Below, piece after piece: positions 42,701-50,934 of a stretch of DNA of 64,000 nt. Made by a program: the position numbers and the translations under genes. This DNA comes from Robiginitomaculum sp. Its GTDB lineage: Bacteria; Pseudomonadota; Alphaproteobacteria; Caulobacterales; Maricaulaceae. Positions within the stretch are counted from its first letter, which is position 1; each line of letters begins with the position of its first letter. The notes under the pieces are model-generated. The model saw nothing but the letters and a program-made list of their open reading frames with translations. It ran no database searches and was not told the origin of the DNA. The stretch lies in NCBI GenBank assembly GCA_026982415.1, contig JALSHE010000001.1, positions 1 to 64,000 of the forward strand. Direction: 5' to 3'.

Positions 42701-45298
42701 AGTGACCATTTGCGTGCTGGCTTCTTGTACGACAACCATTTCAGAAACGGTCTCATATGTCGCCGGTACGGTGACATAATCCACACTTTGCGGCTGAACC
42801 ACAATCGTGTCGGTCACGGTTTCGTAAGTCGCTGGAATAGTCACCAAATCGGTAGAGGCTTCTTGGACAACAACAGTCTCTGTCACAGTTTCGTACACGG
42901 CTGGTACGCTGACATATTCAACACCTGCGGCTTGCACCACAACGGTTTCGGAAACTGTCTCGTAAACGGCTGGAATTTGCACAAGCTCGGTAGAGGCTTC
43001 TTGTACGACAACCATTTCAGAAACGGTTTCGTAGGTTGCAGGAACGGTAACATAGTCAACACCTGCGGCTTGAACCACAATGGTCTCGGTTACAGTTTCG
43101 TAAGTCGCTGGAACGGTAACAAGCTCCACGGAAGCATCCTGAACAACGATTGTTTCTTGGTATGTTTCGTATGTCGCAGGAACCGTGACATAATCAACGG
43201 ATTGCGGGGTTACCACAACTGTGTCTGTAACGGTTTCGTATGTCGCCGGAACGGATACAAGCTCGGTAGAGGCTTCTTGAACCACATAGGTTTCTGAAAC
43301 TGTCTCATATACGGCTGGAACCATGATGTATTCAACGGTTTGCGGGGTTACCACAACGGTTTCTGTCACAGTTTCGAATACGGCTGGAATAGTCAGTACT
43401 TCTGTAGAGGCTTCTTGAACCACAACCATTTCGGAAACGGTCTCATAGGTCGCCGGAACCGTCACATAATCAACGCTAGCAGGTTGAACCACAACGGTCT
43501 CAGAAACGGTTTCGTAAACGGCTGGAATTTGCAACAATTCTGTTGAGGCTTCTTGCACCACAACCATTTCGGATACGTTTTCGTAAACGGCTGGCACGGT
43601 GACATAATCCACTGATTGCGGCTGAACTACAATCGTATCGGTCACGGTTTCGTAAGTTGCCGGAATTGTTACCAATTCAATAGACGCGTCTTGTACAACA
43701 ACGGTCTCGGATACAGTTTCGTACACGGCTGGTACGCTGATATATTCAACGCTTGCGGCCTGAACAACAACGGTATCGGATACGGTTTCATATACGGCAG
43801 GAATGGTAATCAAGTCGGTAGATGCTTCTTGAACCACGACCATTTCAGAAACGGTTTCATAAGTTGCCGGAACCGTCACATAATCAACGCCTGCGGCCTG
43901 AACCACAATAGTGTCTGTAACGGTCTCGTAAGTCGCCGGAACAGATACAAGCTCGGTAGAGGCTTCTTGAACCACGATGGTTTCGGTAACCGTTTCGTAT
44001 ACGGCAGGAATAGTCACATAATCGACGGTTTGTGGTGTGACCACAACAGTGTCGGTTACAGTTCTGTAAGTCGCAGGAATAGCAACCAATTCAGTTGATG
44101 CATCCTGAACAACCATAGTCTCGGTAACGGTTTCATATGTCGCAGGTACAGTGACATAATCAACAGATTGTGCCTGAACAACAACCGTGTCGGTCACAGT
44201 TTCGTAAGTCGCCGGAATAGTTACCATTTCGGTAGACGCGTCTTGAACAACGATGGTTTCGGTTACCGTACCGTATTTAGCAGGCACACTGACAAGCTCG
44301 GTGCTTGCAGCTTGAACCACGATAGTTTCGGTAACAGTCTCGAAAGTTGCTGGGATCGTGATAACTTGTGTCGCCGCTTCTTGAACTACAACGGTTTCGG
44401 ATACGGTTTCATATGTAGCTGGAACAGTGACATAATCAACGCTTGCAGGTTGAACCACAACAGTATCAGTGACAGTTGTATATGTAGCAGGAATTGTCAC
44501 CAAATCGGTGGATGCTTCTTGAACCACAACGGTTTGAGATACTGTTTCGTAAACGGCAGGGATGGTGACCATCTCTGTGGACGCATCGGAAACCACTACA
44601 GTTTCGCTAATAGTTTCGAAAGTAGCTGGAATAGTGATTAAATCAGTGGACGCCTCTTGTACAACGACCGTCTCGGAGACGGTCTCATATGTGGCTGGTA
44701 CTGTTACATAATCTACGGATTGTGGCTGCACGACAACGGTTTCGGAAACCGTAGTATATGTAGCCGGGATTGTTACTATTTCAGTGGTTGCCTCTTTAAC
44801 AACAACCGTCTCGCTAACCGTTTCGTAAACTGGGGGGATGGATACGAGTTGGGTGGAAGCGTCTTGAACAACAACAGTTTCTGTTACTGTTTCGTAGACT
44901 GCTGGGATTGAGGTGTACTCTACTGATTCTGGCTGAACCACAACAGTTTCAGTCGCCGTGCCGTAAACGGCTGGCACTGAAATGATTTCAGTAGATGCAT
45001 CAGATACAACAACAGTTTCCGTCACAGTTTTATATGTAGCCGGAATTGTGGCAAGCTCAAAGCTGGCCTCTTGAACCAGAACGCGCTCGGTTACTGTCTC
45101 GTAACGAGCAGGGATTTTCCGCAGTTCTTCACCAGCGTCTTGCAGGACGATTTGTTCAGATGAAACGGAATACTGTGCGGGAACAATTACCCGGGCGAAG
45201 CATTCGCCGGGAAGTGGATTACCGGGCGGCAAATCCTGGGCAATAGTTGGAATAGCTAAAGCCGCTGTACATACGGCCAATAAAAGAGTGCGTTTCAT
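36776..45298 (-). CDS. Giant secreted/envelope repeat protein: signal peptide, about 53 acidic 23-aa repeats, linker, about 50 basic 23-aa repeats, peptidoglycan-binding-like domain, Gly/Ser-rich tail
   Basis: Single uninterrupted ORF (45313 in the track; 45298 preferred as MKRTLLLAVCTAALAIPTIAQ). Units (I/V)PATYETVTETVVVQEASTELV and IPAITKQVSRRVVKTPASTQERV. C-terminal SAIQTALQERGYYRGAIDGILGQATYASVEQFQ resembles PG_binding_1. Confidence 0.93.
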   Translation of the reverse strand: MKRTLLLAVCTAALAIPTIAQDLPPGNPLPGECFARVIVPAQYSVSSEQIVLQDAGEELRKIPARYETVTERVLVQEASFELATIPATYKTVTETVVVSDASTEIISVPAVYGTATETVVVQPESVEYTSIPAVYETVTETVVVQDASTQLVSIPPVYETVSETVVVKEATTEIVTIPATYTTVSETVVVQPQSVDYVTVPATYETVSETVVVQEASTDLITIPATFETISETVVVSDASTEMVTIPAVYETVSQTVVVQEASTDLVTIPATYTTVTDTVVVQPASVDYVTVPATYETVSETVVVQEAATQVITIPATFETVTETIVVQAASTELVSVPAKYGTVTETIVVQDASTEMVTIPATYETVTDTVVVQAQSVDYVTVPATYETVTETMVVQDASTELVAIPATYRTVTDTVVVTPQTVDYVTIPAVYETVTETIVVQEASTELVSVPATYETVTDTIVVQAAGVDYVTVPATYETVSEMVVVQEASTDLITIPAVYETVSDTVVVQAASVEYISVPAVYETVSETVVVQDASIELVTIPATYETVTDTIVVQPQSVDYVTVPAVYENVSEMVVVQEASTELLQIPAVYETVSETVVVQPASVDYVTVPATYETVSEMVVVQEASTEVLTIPAVFETVTETVVVTPQTVEYIMVPAVYETVSETYVVQEASTELVSVPATYETVTDTVVVTPQSVDYVTVPATYETYQETIVVQDASVELVTVPATYETVTETIVVQAAGVDYVTVPATYETVSEMVVVQEASTELVQIPAVYETVSETVVVQAAGVEYVSVPAVYETVTETVVVQEASTDLVTIPATYETVTDTIVVQPQSVDYVTVPATYETVSEMVVVQEASTQMVTIPAVFETVSETVVVQAAGVDYVTVPATYETVSETVVVQEASTQLVTIPAVFETVTETVVVTPQTVDYVTVPATYETVSETIVVQEASSELISIPATYETVTETMVVQEASTELVTSPAVFETVSETVVVREASTELVSVPATYETVTDTVVVTPQTVTYETVPAQYETYQETIVVQEASTDLITIPATYETVTETVVVQEASTELVSIPAVYETVTETVVAREASTELVSIPATYRTVSDTVVVTPQTVNYVTIPATYETYQETIVVQEASTELVAIPATYRDVTETVVVQEASVELVAVPATYTTVTETMVVQPETVEYATIGAKFRTETGTYQASDSVERIVVIPATYDTVTETYVVQEAATSLRAIPATYRTVTETIVVQPARTEIQVIPAQYETRTERLLISPAREEWKPANQARNFSQIQRSGVISSNTRYQFTEFDGTSNQIIQSTETIVNATGEILCRVLIPATYKTITKRVLVTPARTVEKTIPAVTRQITRRVVATSATTEEVVLPAKTGTITRRVVRTPARVMSWREAKEANLLGMISGYNNDGTISGFIDRDSNGADDRDGLSSSAARAADRRGNGKRAYGGVSGATTGTYSRRVMSSDAQVVERVIPAVTKQVTRRVVDQPAHTVERVIPARTSTVTRRVVDRPATTQERVIPAITKTETRRRIATPARTEERIVPAVTTTVTRRVVDTPASTQERVIPAVTKQVSRRVVKTPASTQERVIPAVTKQVSRRVVKTPASTQERVIPAITKTETRRRIVTPASTVERIIPAVTTQVSRRVVKTPASSIERVIPAVTKVENRRVMVTPASTTERVIPAITKQVSRRVVKTPASTQERVIPAITKQETRRVIKTPASTVERIIPAVTKQVSRRVVKTPASTTERVIPAITKQVSRRVIKDAAHTVERAIPAITKQVSRRVVKTPASTTERVIPAITKMESRRVIKDAAHTVERVVPAITKQVSRRVVKTPASVQERTIPAVTKQVSRRVVKTPATTIERAIPAITKQVNRRVVKTPASTTERVIPAVTKMESRRVIKDAAHTIERVIPAITKQVSRRVVATPASTIERAVPAITKTETRRRIKNAAHTVERVVPAVTQQVTRRVVKTPASAIERAIPAITKMRSRRVIKEAAHTIERVVPAVTQQVTRRVVKTPASTTERVIPAITKMVSRRVIKDAAHTIERAVPAITKQVSRRVIKTPASTQERVIPAITKMETRRVIKTPASTVERVIPAITKQVSRRVVKTPASTMERTVPAITKVETRRVVKTPASIVERAVPAITKQVSRRVVKTPATTQERVIPAITKMETRRVIKDAAHTVERTIPAVTKQVSRRVVKTPASTFERVIPAITKQETRRVVKTPASTQERIIPAVTTTVTRRVVDTPAATQERTIPAITKQVSRRVIKDPAHTVERIVPAVTKQVSRRVVKTPASTMERTIPAITKTQTRRVVETPASTFERAVPAITKQVTRQVVKTPARTEERVIPAITKQVSRRVIKDAAHTVERVIPAVTKQVTRRVVDTPASTQERTIPAITKQVSRRVVKTPASTMERTIPAVTKQVTRQVVKTPARVEERTVPAITKQVSRRVIKDAAHTIERVIPAVTKQVTRRVVDTPASTQERTIPAITKQVTRRVVRTPATTQERVIPAVTNQVTRRVIKTPARTEQRVIPAITKQVTRRIVQTPATTMERTIPAVTKTVTRRVVDVPARTERREIPARYDTVSVQRLVEPARIERIVIPAKFGTIEKRVQTTPEKAEWRQVLCEANSNASVISAIQTALQERGYYRGAIDGILGQATYASVEQFQIAQSLSTGGLTLRTVDALGVDWRSMVSGGGYSINSGLGYAVGSIVTTSTGSYTIGTNGQVLNAAGEVVGRLASNGSIVGNNGQVLGMITGGSTTTTTRTITGGGSQFISGASGASSSSMSLGNFSVRANGQVVNSAGVVLGTVDANGNIIDTAGKIIGRVGN
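37400..40849 (-). repeat. Basic repeat block B: about 50 tandem 69-bp units
   Basis: Hand-aligned translation; exact 69-bp spacing of gggataacac at 40431, 40500, 40569. Confidence 0.92.
41459..45115 (-). repeat. Acidic repeat block A: about 53 tandem 69-bp units
   Basis: Hand-aligned translation into 23-residue units beginning (I/V)PA; boundaries agree with 53 x 69 = 3657 bp. Confidence 0.92.
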
Positions 45299-45437
45299 AA
45301 TGAAAACCCCCAAAACTCAATAAATAACAATCTGCAAAACACAGACACGAACGTAACCCTAACCAAAAGTTAATCAAAAGGCTAGGCATTAATACATGAG
45401 TAGTACACTTTTTTGACTAAAATCAATTGTTTTTTAG

Positions 45438-46076
45438 CTACAGGCGAAAAGGTTTGAAGAAAGACTCCTGTGCGGCGTGTAGCATTTCTCTATCACCACG
45501 GGTATCACCGTAAGCTTCTGCTATTATAAAGGGTGTTTGCGTCATTTTAGCCGTGATTTTGGCCATTTTACCCGGCCCCCAACAGTTTGGCCCCGATAAC
45601 TCCCCTGTTAACCGTCCATTAATCACGTGTAAATTTGTTGCGATAACGTTCGAAATTCCGTTGTCAATTGCCCATACATCCAGATAATGGTTAATAGATG
45701 CGGAAACTATATATAGTGTATAGGGCGGTTTATTTTTCTCTTTAAGGGCTTCAAGAGCTTTGGGGCGAATCAAACCTGGTATAACTTCGCGGGCGAATTG
45801 CTTGGCGCGTCTGTTAAGCGCTTTTTCGTCTGCGCCTTTGAAAAAAGCTCTAACCACATGCTCTTTCACCTTGTCACGACCAATTATTTTCAAAGTATAG
45901 GCGATAAAAATAGGCAATAATTTCAAGAGATTAAACAACCAGCGTCGTGTGCCCGCCCAATACCTTAAAAATAGTGCAAATGTGTCGGCAGTTGTAATTG
46001 TGCCGTCAAAATCAAAGGCTATCAGTTGAACTGGCTCATTTTGCTGTTTCTGTGTCAAAATTTTCTCCAAAATCAA
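45438..46076 (-). CDS. HAD-superfamily (HAD-IB, SerB-like) phosphatase
   Basis: LIAFDFDGTITTADTFALFLRYW; YGDTRGDREML. Confidence 0.85.
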   Translation of the reverse strand: MILEKILTQKQQNEPVQLIAFDFDGTITTADTFALFLRYWAGTRRWLFNLLKLLPIFIAYTLKIIGRDKVKEHVVRAFFKGADEKALNRRAKQFAREVIPGLIRPKALEALKEKNKPPYTLYIVSASINHYLDVWAIDNGISNVIATNLHVINGRLTGELSGPNCWGPGKMAKITAKMTQTPFIIAEAYGDTRGDREMLHAAQESFFKPFRL

Positions 46077-46167
46077 TATAATATCGGTGTGCGACGATTT
46101 TCTATGGGGGCGCCAGCGAATAATAGGGTAATATCACCAAGAATATTTAAAACAAGGAGGGTTCGCT

Positions 46168-49100
46168 ATGCTCAACTGGGAAGCTCTGGATAATAACAAA
46201 TTTGCAGATGAAAACACTCTGGCGGCAGGGCTGGTGGCTTTGACACGTCTAGATGCGCCAGAACAACGCCGAATCAATGATAATGCTGTCGCTATGGTCA
46301 AAAGGGCGCGCAAAATGGCCACTCAAAAGGGAATGATGGAAAGTTTCCTCGAACAATTTGGCCTTTCCAATAAAGAGGGGCTGGCTTTGATGTGTTTGGC
46401 CGAATCGCTCTTGCGGGTACCGGACGGCGAGACGGCGGACAAGCTAATCGCCGAGAAAATTTCTTCTGGCGATTGGGGGGAACATAAAGGCCAGTCAGAT
46501 AGTTGGTTGGTCAATGCCTCGACTTGGGGGCTGATGCTGACGGGTGCCGTTGTCAATGTCGACAAAACCATGCGCAATAATCCGGCCAAGTTCATGAAAT
46601 CCCTGACACGTAGGGCAGGGGAGCCAGTGATCCGTGCCGCCATGATGCAAGCCATGCGCATTATGGGTGAGCAATTTGTAGTTGGCGGTACGATAGAGGC
46701 GGCTATGGACAAAGCCAAGACGTTGGAATTGGATAAAAAGCCTGCAATCTGCTCATTTGATATGCTGGGCGAGGGCGCACGCACTTCGCGGGATGCGGAC
46801 AAGTATTTTAAGGCCTATTGGGACGCAATTATTGCCCTCGGTAAGGCGCAAGACACCAATATTCCACCCGAAAAAAAGCACGGAATATCGGTCAAATTAT
46901 CCGCCTTGCATCCGCGCTATGAAGCGGCCAAAGAAGCGCGTCTTTGGGGTGAACTTTACCCTAAGATAAAAGTGCTCGCCGTAGAAGCCGCCGCTGCTAA
47001 TCTCAATTTTACCATAGATGCAGAAGAAGCTGACCGACTTACTATGTCTTTGAAATTACTAGATAGATTAGCAAATGAAGAAGAGTTAGGCGATTGGACA
47101 GGGCTGGGTTTGGCCATACAGGCTTACCAAAAACGCTGTGTAGATGTGGTGGCCAAACTGGCCGATCTCGCACGCAATTGCTGTGGCGGCAAAGGGCGGC
47201 GTTTAATGGTGCGTTTGGTCAAGGGGGCTTATTGGGATACGGAGATAAAACACAGCCAGGTCGAAGGTCATCCAGACTTCCCAGTATGGACACGAAAACC
47301 AACCACGGATTTGTCATATTTGGCTTGTGCGCGGGGTCTTTTGGACGCGGGGCGCTGGATATACTCCCAATTCGCCACCCACAATGCCAACACGGTTGCA
47401 GCCATCGAGGAAATGGCGGCGGGCGGTGGTCATTACGAGTTCCAACGCCTGCACGGTATGGGCGAGGCTTTGTATGCGGCGGTTTATGACGGCCCGGAAC
47501 ACCCGCATCCGTGCCGGGTATATGCACCCGTTGGCGCCCATGAGGATTTGCTGCCATATTTGGTCAGAAGGCTCTTGGAAAACGGTGCCAACACCTCATT
47601 TGTCCACTCGTTTTTAGACGAAAATGTGCCTCCGGAACAGGTGGCGAAGTCGCCGTTTTCTAATACATCCCCCGTCCGTCATGATAAAATTCCGGCACCC
47701 ATAGATATTTATGGTTCAAGCCGGAAAAATGCACGCGGTATTGACCTTAGCCAAGCCAAAAACCGCGCAGATTTGGAGCAAAGGGCTGCAAGCCTTAAAA
47801 AAATAGCCGCCGGGCCAATTATCGCTGGAAAATCCAACACAAAAGGCGGTGACCCCGTTGATGCGCCGCATAATGGCGCGATTATTGGCTCTTTTAGGGT
47901 GTCGAGTGATGCAGACATAGAAAAAGCGTTCACATCCGCCAAATCTGCCTATCCGGCATGGGACAAACTCGGCGGTAGCAAGCGCGCCGAGATTTTGAAC
48001 AAAATAGCCGATTCTCTGGAGGAAAAGACCGAGTATTTCACAGCCTTGATGGCGCTGGAAGCGGGTAAATGCTTTCTGGACGGTGTCACAGAAGTACGTG
48101 AAGCGGTGGACTTCTTGCGTTATTATGCCGTAGAGGCTAAACGCACATTCGGCACCCCGAAAAAGCTTCCTGGGCCAGCCGGGGAGACCAACCATTTTGC
48201 TCTGCGCGGACGGGGTGTATTCGTGTGTATTAGCCCGTGGAACTTCCCGCTGGCCATATTCACCGGACAAATCGCGGCGGCTTTGGCGGCTGGCAATACC
48301 GTTTTGGCCAAGCCCGCCGAGCAAACCCCATTAGTAGCTTTTGCGGCGGTGGAACTCTTCCAAAAAGCTGGCCTTCCTAAGGATGTTCTGCACTTTCTGC
48401 CCGGCTCCGGCGCGAAAATTGGTGCGGCACTCACCGCCCACCAAGATGTGGCGGGTGTGTGCTTCACAGGCTCTACAGAAGTTGCGAAAATCATCAACAG
48501 AACCTTGGCCGCTAAAGACGGCCCTATCCCCGTCCTTATCGCAGAAACGGGTGGGCTTAACGGCATGTTTGTCGATACCAGCGCCCTGAAAGAGCAAGTA
48601 GTCGACGATGCGGTCGCATCCGCGTTTAATGCCGCCGGACAGCGCTGTTCGGCGCTGCGCGTGTTGTTTCTCCCGGTTGAGACGGCGGATAGCTTTATTG
48701 AATGCTTGAAAGGGGCCATGGGTGAACTGGAGATCGGAGACCCGGCGCTGGCGACCACAGATGTGGGGCCGGTGATCGACGAAGACGCTCGTGCAGGCCT
48801 CGTAGCCCATATTGAACGGATGAAGCGGGAAGAGAAAATCTTGCGAGTCTGTGATTTTCCCAAAAATGGTTCCTTCGTGCCGCCCACATTGGTGGAGATC
48901 AGCTCCCTAGACGCCCTGACCAAAGAAGAATTTGGCCCCATCCTGCACGTGCTGCGTTACCGCCACAAAGACTTGCCGAAAATCGCGGCTGAATTTGCCG
49001 CCAAAGGCTACGGGCTTACATTGGGCGTGCATTCGCGCATTGATAGTTTTGCCGAAAAAATTGCTGACCTCGTCCCGGCAGGCAATCTCTATATCAACCG

Positions 49101-49272
49101 CACCATAATCGGCGCGGTGGTTGGCGTGCAACCCTTTGGCGGCGTTGGTTTGTCGGGTACAGGCCCCAAGGCAGGCGGCCCGCACTATCTGCCAAGGTTT
49201 GCCTCGGAACGCACAATAACCAACAATATTTCGGCACAAGGCGGTGATCCGGCTCTCTTGAATTTAGATTAG
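46168..49272 (+). CDS. putA: Bifunctional proline dehydrogenase / L-glutamate gamma-semialdehyde dehydrogenase PutA
   Basis: FDMLGEGARTSRDADKYFKAYWDAI, RLMVRLVKGAYWDTEIK; ALDH domain CISPWNFPLAIFTGQIAAALAAGNTVLAKPAEQTP, FNAAGQRCSALRVLFL. Confidence 0.95.
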   Translation: MLNWEALDNNKFADENTLAAGLVALTRLDAPEQRRINDNAVAMVKRARKMATQKGMMESFLEQFGLSNKEGLALMCLAESLLRVPDGETADKLIAEKISSGDWGEHKGQSDSWLVNASTWGLMLTGAVVNVDKTMRNNPAKFMKSLTRRAGEPVIRAAMMQAMRIMGEQFVVGGTIEAAMDKAKTLELDKKPAICSFDMLGEGARTSRDADKYFKAYWDAIIALGKAQDTNIPPEKKHGISVKLSALHPRYEAAKEARLWGELYPKIKVLAVEAAAANLNFTIDAEEADRLTMSLKLLDRLANEEELGDWTGLGLAIQAYQKRCVDVVAKLADLARNCCGGKGRRLMVRLVKGAYWDTEIKHSQVEGHPDFPVWTRKPTTDLSYLACARGLLDAGRWIYSQFATHNANTVAAIEEMAAGGGHYEFQRLHGMGEALYAAVYDGPEHPHPCRVYAPVGAHEDLLPYLVRRLLENGANTSFVHSFLDENVPPEQVAKSPFSNTSPVRHDKIPAPIDIYGSSRKNARGIDLSQAKNRADLEQRAASLKKIAAGPIIAGKSNTKGGDPVDAPHNGAIIGSFRVSSDADIEKAFTSAKSAYPAWDKLGGSKRAEILNKIADSLEEKTEYFTALMALEAGKCFLDGVTEVREAVDFLRYYAVEAKRTFGTPKKLPGPAGETNHFALRGRGVFVCISPWNFPLAIFTGQIAAALAAGNTVLAKPAEQTPLVAFAAVELFQKAGLPKDVLHFLPGSGAKIGAALTAHQDVAGVCFTGSTEVAKIINRTLAAKDGPIPVLIAETGGLNGMFVDTSALKEQVVDDAVASAFNAAGQRCSALRVLFLPVETADSFIECLKGAMGELEIGDPALATTDVGPVIDEDARAGLVAHIERMKREEKILRVCDFPKNGSFVPPTLVEISSLDALTKEEFGPILHVLRYRHKDLPKIAAEFAAKGYGLTLGVHSRIDSFAEKIADLVPAGNLYINRTIIGAVVGVQPFGGVGLSGTGPKAGGPHYLPRFASERTITNNISAQGGDPALLNLD

Positions 49273-49370
49273 GACGTAGACCCATATGTGAAAAATGTAC
49301 TATGTAGTGAAAAGTCAATTGGGATTAGGCAGTATATGGACTGTCGCAAAATGCAAATGAGGAGAATACG

Positions 49371-50930
49371 GTGAATGGTGCAGAGGCTTTAATTCAGGTA
49401 TTGAGTGATAGCGGGGTCGAGGTTTGTTTTGCTAATCCGGGCACTTCCGAAATGCATATGGTGGCAGCCATTGATGGCCAGCCTAAGATGCGCGCCGTGT
49501 TGGGTTTGTTCGAAGGGGTAGTGACGGGTGCGGCTGATGGTTATGGGCGCATGGCGGATAAACCTGCGGCGACTTTGTTGCATTTGGGGGCTGGTCTAGG
49601 CAATGGCTTGGCCAATTTGCACAATGCGCGGCGGGCGTTTTCGCCTGTGGTCAATATTGTCGGTGACCATGCGACCTATCATTTACCTTTCGATGCACCG
49701 TTGACTTCCGATATTGCGGGCGTTGCCGCGCCCATGTCGAATTGGGTTGGGACATCTACATCACCGGACGATTTAGCCAAGAAAGGCGCGCTGGCCATAG
49801 AGGCGGCCATGGTCTATCCAGGGCAAGTGGCTACGTTAATCGCACCCGCTAACCATGCTTGGGACGATTGCAAGAAACCCGCCAAGCCTGCGAAGCTCTC
49901 CAAGCCGAAACCTGTCACCAAGGCCGCCCTTGCCAAAGCTGTTCGGGCTATGAATAAGTCCGGCAAGACGGCTTTGTTTTTGGGTAATAGAGCTTTACGC
50001 GAAGATGCGTTGGTGCAGGCCGGGCGCATCGCCGCCGCTACCGGGTGCCGTTTGCTGTGCGAAACATTCCAGACCCGTTTGCAGCGCGGTGCCGGGCGGG
50101 TGGCGCTGGAACGCCTACCGTATTTCGGCGAAATGGCGGCGGATTATATCAAAGATTTTGATCGCATTATATTTGTCGGAGCCAAGCCGCCAGTGTCGTT
50201 CTTTGCTTATCCTGACAAACCAAGTTTTATCCCGGCAGAGCATACGGAACTTGTCATTCTCGCTGATGTCCACCGGGACGCAGAAGACGCCTTGACCCGT
50301 TTGGCAAATGCGCTGGACGCACCGAAAGAACCCGCCAATGTCCAAGCGCCAATGCTTATGCCAATAGAGCCGGGACGGCTCACCGCCGCTGGTGTCGGGA
50401 CTGTCGTTGCGAAACTGATGCCTGAAAATGCGATTGTTTCTGACGAAGCCGCCACCGCCGGGTTGGCGCTATTTCCGTTGACGGCAGGTGCGGCAAAACA
50501 TGATTGGCTCAACCTAACGGGTGGTTCGATCGGCCAGGGGCTTCCGGTTGGTGTTGGCGCGGCTATTGCTTGCCCAGACCGTAAGGTCATGTGTTTGCAA
50601 GCTGACGGCAGTGCCATGTACACCGTACAAGCACTGTGGACCATGGCGCGGGAAAATCTTGATGTGACCACGGTTATTCTCAATAATTCCAGCTATGCCA
50701 TTCTCAATATTGAACTGGCGCGGGTCGGGGTGAGCAATCCGGGGCCTAAGGCTTTGTCTATGCTCGACCTATCCAACCCGACTATTGACTGGGTCAAATT
50801 ATCAGAAGGCCAAGGCGTACCAGCCGTGCGGGCTGATACGGCTGAGGATTTCCACAAGGCTCTTAAGGATGCGCTCGCTCATAAAGGCCCGCGCTTGGTC
50901 GAAGCCATTATCCCCAGCCCGGGCGGTTAA
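49371..50930 (+). CDS. Thiamine-pyrophosphate enzyme (acetolactate synthase large subunit-like / benzoylformate decarboxylase-like)
   Basis: MNGAEALIQVLSDSGVEVCFANPGTSEMHMVAAID; TPP-binding QADGSAMYTVQALWTMARENLDVTTVILNNSSYAI. Confidence 0.88.
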   Translation: MNGAEALIQVLSDSGVEVCFANPGTSEMHMVAAIDGQPKMRAVLGLFEGVVTGAADGYGRMADKPAATLLHLGAGLGNGLANLHNARRAFSPVVNIVGDHATYHLPFDAPLTSDIAGVAAPMSNWVGTSTSPDDLAKKGALAIEAAMVYPGQVATLIAPANHAWDDCKKPAKPAKLSKPKPVTKAALAKAVRAMNKSGKTALFLGNRALREDALVQAGRIAAATGCRLLCETFQTRLQRGAGRVALERLPYFGEMAADYIKDFDRIIFVGAKPPVSFFAYPDKPSFIPAEHTELVILADVHRDAEDALTRLANALDAPKEPANVQAPMLMPIEPGRLTAAGVGTVVAKLMPENAIVSDEAATAGLALFPLTAGAAKHDWLNLTGGSIGQGLPVGVGAAIACPDRKVMCLQADGSAMYTVQALWTMARENLDVTTVILNNSSYAILNIELARVGVSNPGPKALSMLDLSNPTIDWVKLSEGQGVPAVRADTAEDFHKALKDALAHKGPRLVEAIIPSPGG

Positions 50931-50934
50931 GAGT

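Noticed and set aside
41210-44911. Series of plus-strand ORFs (e.g. 305 aa at 42380..43297, 160 aa at 43616..44098) antisense to block A
   Set aside because: Same repeat artefact; Asn/Arg/Gly/Cys-rich translations are simply the reverse of the Thr/Val/Glu codons.
36776-45313. CRISPR-like or satellite interpretation of the regular 69-bp repeats
   Set aside because: There are no unique spacers between constant repeats, units are contiguous and codon-phased, and the frame is uninterrupted for 2845 codons, so it is a coding repeat.
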